A DNA stretch of 19,491 nt from Rickettsia typhi (GTDB lineage Bacteria > Pseudomonadota > Alphaproteobacteria > Rickettsiales > Rickettsiaceae). Positions within the stretch are counted from its first letter, which is position 1. Every line of letters begins with the position of its first letter. The notes under the pieces were generated by a model, which was not told the DNA's origin, made no database searches, and saw nothing but the letters and a program-made list of their open reading frames with translations. This document shows, one piece after another, positions 17,105-19,491 of the stretch. The stretch is taken from positions 1-19,491 of the forward strand of contig CAMCXV010000019.1 of the NCBI GenBank assembly GCA_945883665.1, read 5' to 3'. The translations under genes and the position numbers were made by a program.

Positions 17105-17591
17105 AATTTTTTTTGATACTAATAGTCTCAACAAAGGATATAACAACAATAATACTACATCACTTAACAAACAAAGTGAGATAAAAATACCTAATAATAA
17201 ATATAAGCATTTACTACCAGATGTAGATATTATGGCTGAGTATGAAGAGATGAGCCCTGGCACTATAAATAAAATTTTTGATATGGCAAAAATAGAGCAA
17301 GATCATCGTCATTCTATTGATTTAATTAATATTGAAAATCATACCAAGGCAATAAAAATGGGCCGGATATTTGCCCTTGCTTTAGTTTTAATAATTGCTA
17401 CTGCTACTGTAATTTTAGCTTCGAGTGGATATTATATAGTCTCTGCAATTTTTTCAATAGCATCATTTGCAACAATAGGCACAGTGTCAATTATTCAGTC
17501 TGGAAAAAGATTTAATAATAAATTTATCCATAAAAATTATAATCATAATAATAAGATTAATAATTACAAAACGAAAAGCTTTAACCGTTAA
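17085..17591 (+). CDS. DUF2335-type predicted membrane protein
   Basis: This 168-residue protein begins with an Asn-rich polar region (about 1-45). The DUF2335-like core follows: AEYEEMSPGTINKIFDMAKIEQDHRH (about 51-76) leads into two hydrophobic helices at about 94-112 and 116-138. It ends in a basic, Asn/Lys-rich tail. DUF2335 proteins are small two-helix membrane proteins of unknown function, sometimes found in phage or accessory regions. Two ATGs (17085 and 17091) are nearby, and I chose the first because its overlap with the 58-codon gene fits coupled translation. There is no other phage-like gene around it, and der follows after 127 bases. Confidence 0.72.
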   Translation: MIMKETKIFFDTNSLNKGYNNNNTTSLNKQSEIKIPNNKYKHLLPDVDIMAEYEEMSPGTINKIFDMAKIEQDHRHSIDLINIENHTKAIKMGRIFALALVLIIATATVILASSGYYIVSAIFSIASFATIGTVSIIQSGKRFNNKFIHKNYNHNNKINNYKTKSFNR

Positions 17592-17596
17592 GAATC

Positions 17597-17643
17597 ATTC
17601 ACTTGTAGTTTTTGCTGTTTATAGTTTTTTAAGAAGAGTGAAT
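17597..17643 (+). terminator. Possible stem-loop after DUF2335 gene
   Basis: ATTCACT (17597-17603) pairs with AGTGAAT (17637-17643) around a loop of 33 bases, starting five bases past the stop codon, and is followed by TAGTTTATTTTACTTG. The stem is short, the loop long and the trailing T-run poor, so this is only a weak terminator candidate. Confidence 0.25.
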
Positions 17644-17717
17644 AGTTTATTTTACTTGATTAAACACTAGCCTCCCTTTTTTACATAGAATAAATTGTAC
17701 TTAGAAAAATCAAAATC

Positions 17718-19061
17718 ATGGATAAAAAATTAGTAGCTCTTGTTGGAAGACCAAATGTTGGAAAATCTACTTTGTTTAATAGGCTGAGTATAAGAAAAAG
17801 AGCTATAGTACACGATCTTCCCGGGGTAACAAGGGATAGGAAATATGCTGATGCTAAAATTGGTCCAATGCTATTTAGGATAGTTGATACACCTGGTCTT
17901 GAAGAATCAGAAGAAGGCAAGCTAGAACATCGCATGATGCAGCAAACAATGCAAGCAATAATGGAAGCTGATTTAGTTTGTTTAATTGTTGATAATATAT
18001 CAGGAATTACTCCAGCCGATAAATTCTTTGCTAATTTTATTAGAAAATATGCTAAAAATTATATAGTAATCGCTAATAAGTCGGAAAAAAGATTTGTCCA
18101 TGATAAAGAATTTTATACTTTGGGTTTTGGTGATCCAGTGCCAATTTCAGCTGAACATGGTCAAGGTCTTGCTTATTTATATGATGCTATAGCAGCAAAA
18201 ATAGACACTGAAGATGTTGTAGCTATTTCTAACCCCGAAACTTCAAATTCAGTTCAAATAGTTATAGTCGGTAGACCAAACGCTGGAAAATCTACATTTG
18301 TAAATGCTATCTTAGGCGATGAAAGATTACTTACTGGTCCAGAAGCTGGAATTACTAGGGAATCTATAGAAATAGAGTGGAAATATAAAAATCATAGTTT
18401 AAAGCTAATAGATACTGCTGGCCTTAGAAAGCGAGCAAATGTAACAAAAAGTCTAGAAAAACTATCTACTGGCGATACAATTGGTAGTATAAAATTTGCT
18501 AATACAGTAATTTTGATGCTAGATAGTACCATTGCCTTAGAACATCAAGATTTATCAATTGCTAATTATGTACTTGAAGAAGGAAGGAGTCTGGTTATCG
18601 CTGTAAATAAATGGGATTTGATAAAATTAAGACGAGATTATGAAAAGGAATTCACTTATAAATTAGAAAAATTGCTTCCTCAAGTTAAAGGTATTCCGGT
18701 AGTTTTTATGTCTGCAATAAATCAAGATAAAACGAATGAAGTGCTAGACAAAGCAATTGAAATTTACAATCTATGGAATAAGAAAATAACGACTAGTAAG
18801 CTTAATGAATGGCTTGCTTTTGCAACCCAAAACCATCCACTACCTATTCAGAAAAAATTAGGTCGCAGGGTAAGACTTAAATATGTTACTCAAATTAAGT
18901 CTAGACCTCCAACTTTTAAATTCTTTTCGAATGATCCAGATAGCATCACGGAAGCTTATACAAAATATTTGCTTAATTCATTAAGAGAAAGCTTTTCCAT
19001 GCCAGGGGTACCGATAAGAATGTATTTTGCTAAAACTGATAACCCTTATAGTAAAAAGTAA
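17718..19061 (+). CDS. der: Ribosome-assembly GTPase Der (EngA)
   Basis: Der is an essential GTPase with two tandem G domains that helps mature the 50S ribosomal subunit. The 447-residue protein has its first P-loop GRPNVGKST at 10-18, DTPGLEE in G3, and NKSE in place of NKxD in G4, a variant seen in alphaproteobacterial Der. The second P-loop GRPNAGKST is at 185-193, with DTAGLRKR in G3 and NKWD in G4. The C-terminal KH-like domain (about 355-440) includes RRVRLKYVTQIKSRPPTF. Length and order are standard. No strong ribosome binding site is seen. It is the last intact gene before the mobile-element-damaged right edge. Confidence 0.96.
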   Translation: MDKKLVALVGRPNVGKSTLFNRLSIRKRAIVHDLPGVTRDRKYADAKIGPMLFRIVDTPGLEESEEGKLEHRMMQQTMQAIMEADLVCLIVDNISGITPADKFFANFIRKYAKNYIVIANKSEKRFVHDKEFYTLGFGDPVPISAEHGQGLAYLYDAIAAKIDTEDVVAISNPETSNSVQIVIVGRPNAGKSTFVNAILGDERLLTGPEAGITRESIEIEWKYKNHSLKLIDTAGLRKRANVTKSLEKLSTGDTIGSIKFANTVILMLDSTIALEHQDLSIANYVLEEGRSLVIAVNKWDLIKLRRDYEKEFTYKLEKLLPQVKGIPVVFMSAINQDKTNEVLDKAIEIYNLWNKKITTSKLNEWLAFATQNHPLPIQKKLGRRVRLKYVTQIKSRPPTFKFFSNDPDSITEAYTKYLLNSLRESFSMPGVPIRMYFAKTDNPYSKK

Positions 19062-19089
19062 AGACTCAATCATAATTAAATAGCAACAC

Positions 19090-19155
19090 TTGTATTTTAA
19101 GTCATATTGATTAGCTAACCCTAAAAAAGAAGCTTAATTTGTTCTTAAAATACAA
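19090..19155. repeat. Inverted repeat / possible hairpin downstream of der
   Basis: TTGTATTTTAAG (19090-19101) is the exact reverse complement of CTTAAAATACAA (19144-19155), with a 42-base centre. It starts 28 bases past the der stop. It could fold as an RNA hairpin acting as a weak terminator or 3'-end stabiliser, or be the ends of a tiny decayed element. There is no U-run after it and no flanking target duplication. Confidence 0.45.
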
Positions 19156-19184
19156 AGCCTGATTAATTTAGTTCAAGTTATAGA

Positions 19185-19382
19185 TATGACAAATCCTTTG
19201 ATTTTAAAGAGTTTAAATGCGGCGAACCTATTTTAAAAATAAATTATGCATATCAAGATATAAAAAGATATTTAGCTTCTGTGTTTTTAGGTGTTAATCA
19301 CAAAACTAAAAGAGTAATAGGAATAGGTTATTATACATTATCATCTATAGCTAACCCGATTAGGTTCCGTACAGTTGTTTAA
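19185..19382 (+). pseudogene. Truncated GNAT acetyltransferase toxin (TacT-like) remnant
   Basis: From 19185 the frame reads YDKSFDFKEFKCGEPILK, then QDIKRYLASVFLG, and RVIGIGYYTLSSIA. This matches the N-terminal half of GNAT-fold toxins of type II toxin-antitoxin modules (FxCG, QDxKR and IGYYTLS motifs), which acetylate aminoacyl-tRNA. No start codon lies in frame and a few residues seem missing between CGEP and YAYQD. Gene-derived sequence stops near 19345, where the edge repeat adds NPIRFRTVV and a stop. Full toxins are about 160 residues, so the C-terminal half with the acetyl-CoA site is absent. No DUF1778/RHH antitoxin gene is visible upstream, where der sits instead. It is a dead fragment. 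Confidence 0.75.
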
Positions 19383-19491
19383 AACAAGAGAAGGAAATAC
19401 TGGAATTTGTAAAAGACGGTAGTAACTTATTAAGTTAACATAGCAGAAATTAATGAAAATGTCAATGGCAGAGAGAGTGTGTATAGAACCT
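19346..19491. repeat. End of an unidentified mobile element (right copy of inverted repeat)
   Basis: This block is identical over 146 bases to the reverse complement of 2-147. It ends the GNAT toxin remnant with the same foreign residues (IANPIRFRTVV then stop) that end VirB4 at the other edge. The element continues beyond the window. Confidence 0.75.

Overview
The window looks like chromosome from an AT-rich alphaproteobacterium of the order Rickettsiales, probably Rickettsiaceae-like. The reasons are the strong A/T codon bias, the VirB3/VirB4 pair with Rickettsia-type sequence, the sucC-sucD pair and Rickettsia-like versions of glyA, nrdR, mrcA and der. This placement comes from recognised protein sequence and no database search was run. 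Three breakpoints made by mobile elements or rearrangement sit in otherwise ordinary housekeeping DNA.

Left part (1-5458, minus strand): a 147-bp piece of an unidentified repeat element cuts off virB4 just before its ATPase motor. Upstream lie virB3, a FlbD-type sigma-54 activator, a YgfZ/GcvT-type folate-binding Fe-S assembly protein, an ABC-2 type ATPase and a monothiol (CGFS) glutaredoxin. The last four are tightly packed and may form one transcription unit, with virB3-virB4 after a 172-bp gap.

Middle part (5517-8564, plus strand): nth (endonuclease III), a small serine esterase, glyA and nrdR, closely spaced. They face a C-terminal scrap of a 3-hydroxybutyrate-dehydrogenase-like SDR gene. 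An IS4-family element of the IS50/Tn5 type (about 8785-10154) separates that scrap from an N-terminal half of sucD. The two IS flanks do not belong to the same gene and show no target duplication, so this is a rearrangement junction rather than a simple insertion. Behind it on the minus strand are an intact sucC, an RDD-family membrane protein and a Bcr/CflA-like MFS transporter.

Right part (13692-19491, plus strand): a membrane-tethered two-CBS-domain protein, the bifunctional penicillin-binding protein 1A, a 58-codon ORF overlapping a DUF2335-type membrane protein, and the ribosome-assembly GTPase der. A decayed GNAT (TacT-like) toxin follows, and it is cut by the same element that cuts virB4. 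The last 146 bases are the perfect reverse complement of bases 2-147, so the window is bounded by one repeat in inverted orientation, as in a contig that ends in repeats.

Functionally the window covers Fe-S maintenance (grxD, ygfZ and the Fe-S enzyme Nth), one-carbon metabolism and dNTP control (glyA, nrdR), the TCA cycle (sucC and a broken sucD), peptidoglycan synthesis (mrcA), ribosome assembly (der) and type IV secretion (virB3 and a broken virB4). The most notable points are the loss of the sucD catalytic half, the virB4 truncation, the inverted end repeats, and a FlbD-like regulator in a lineage whose best-known members are thought to lack flagella and sigma-54.
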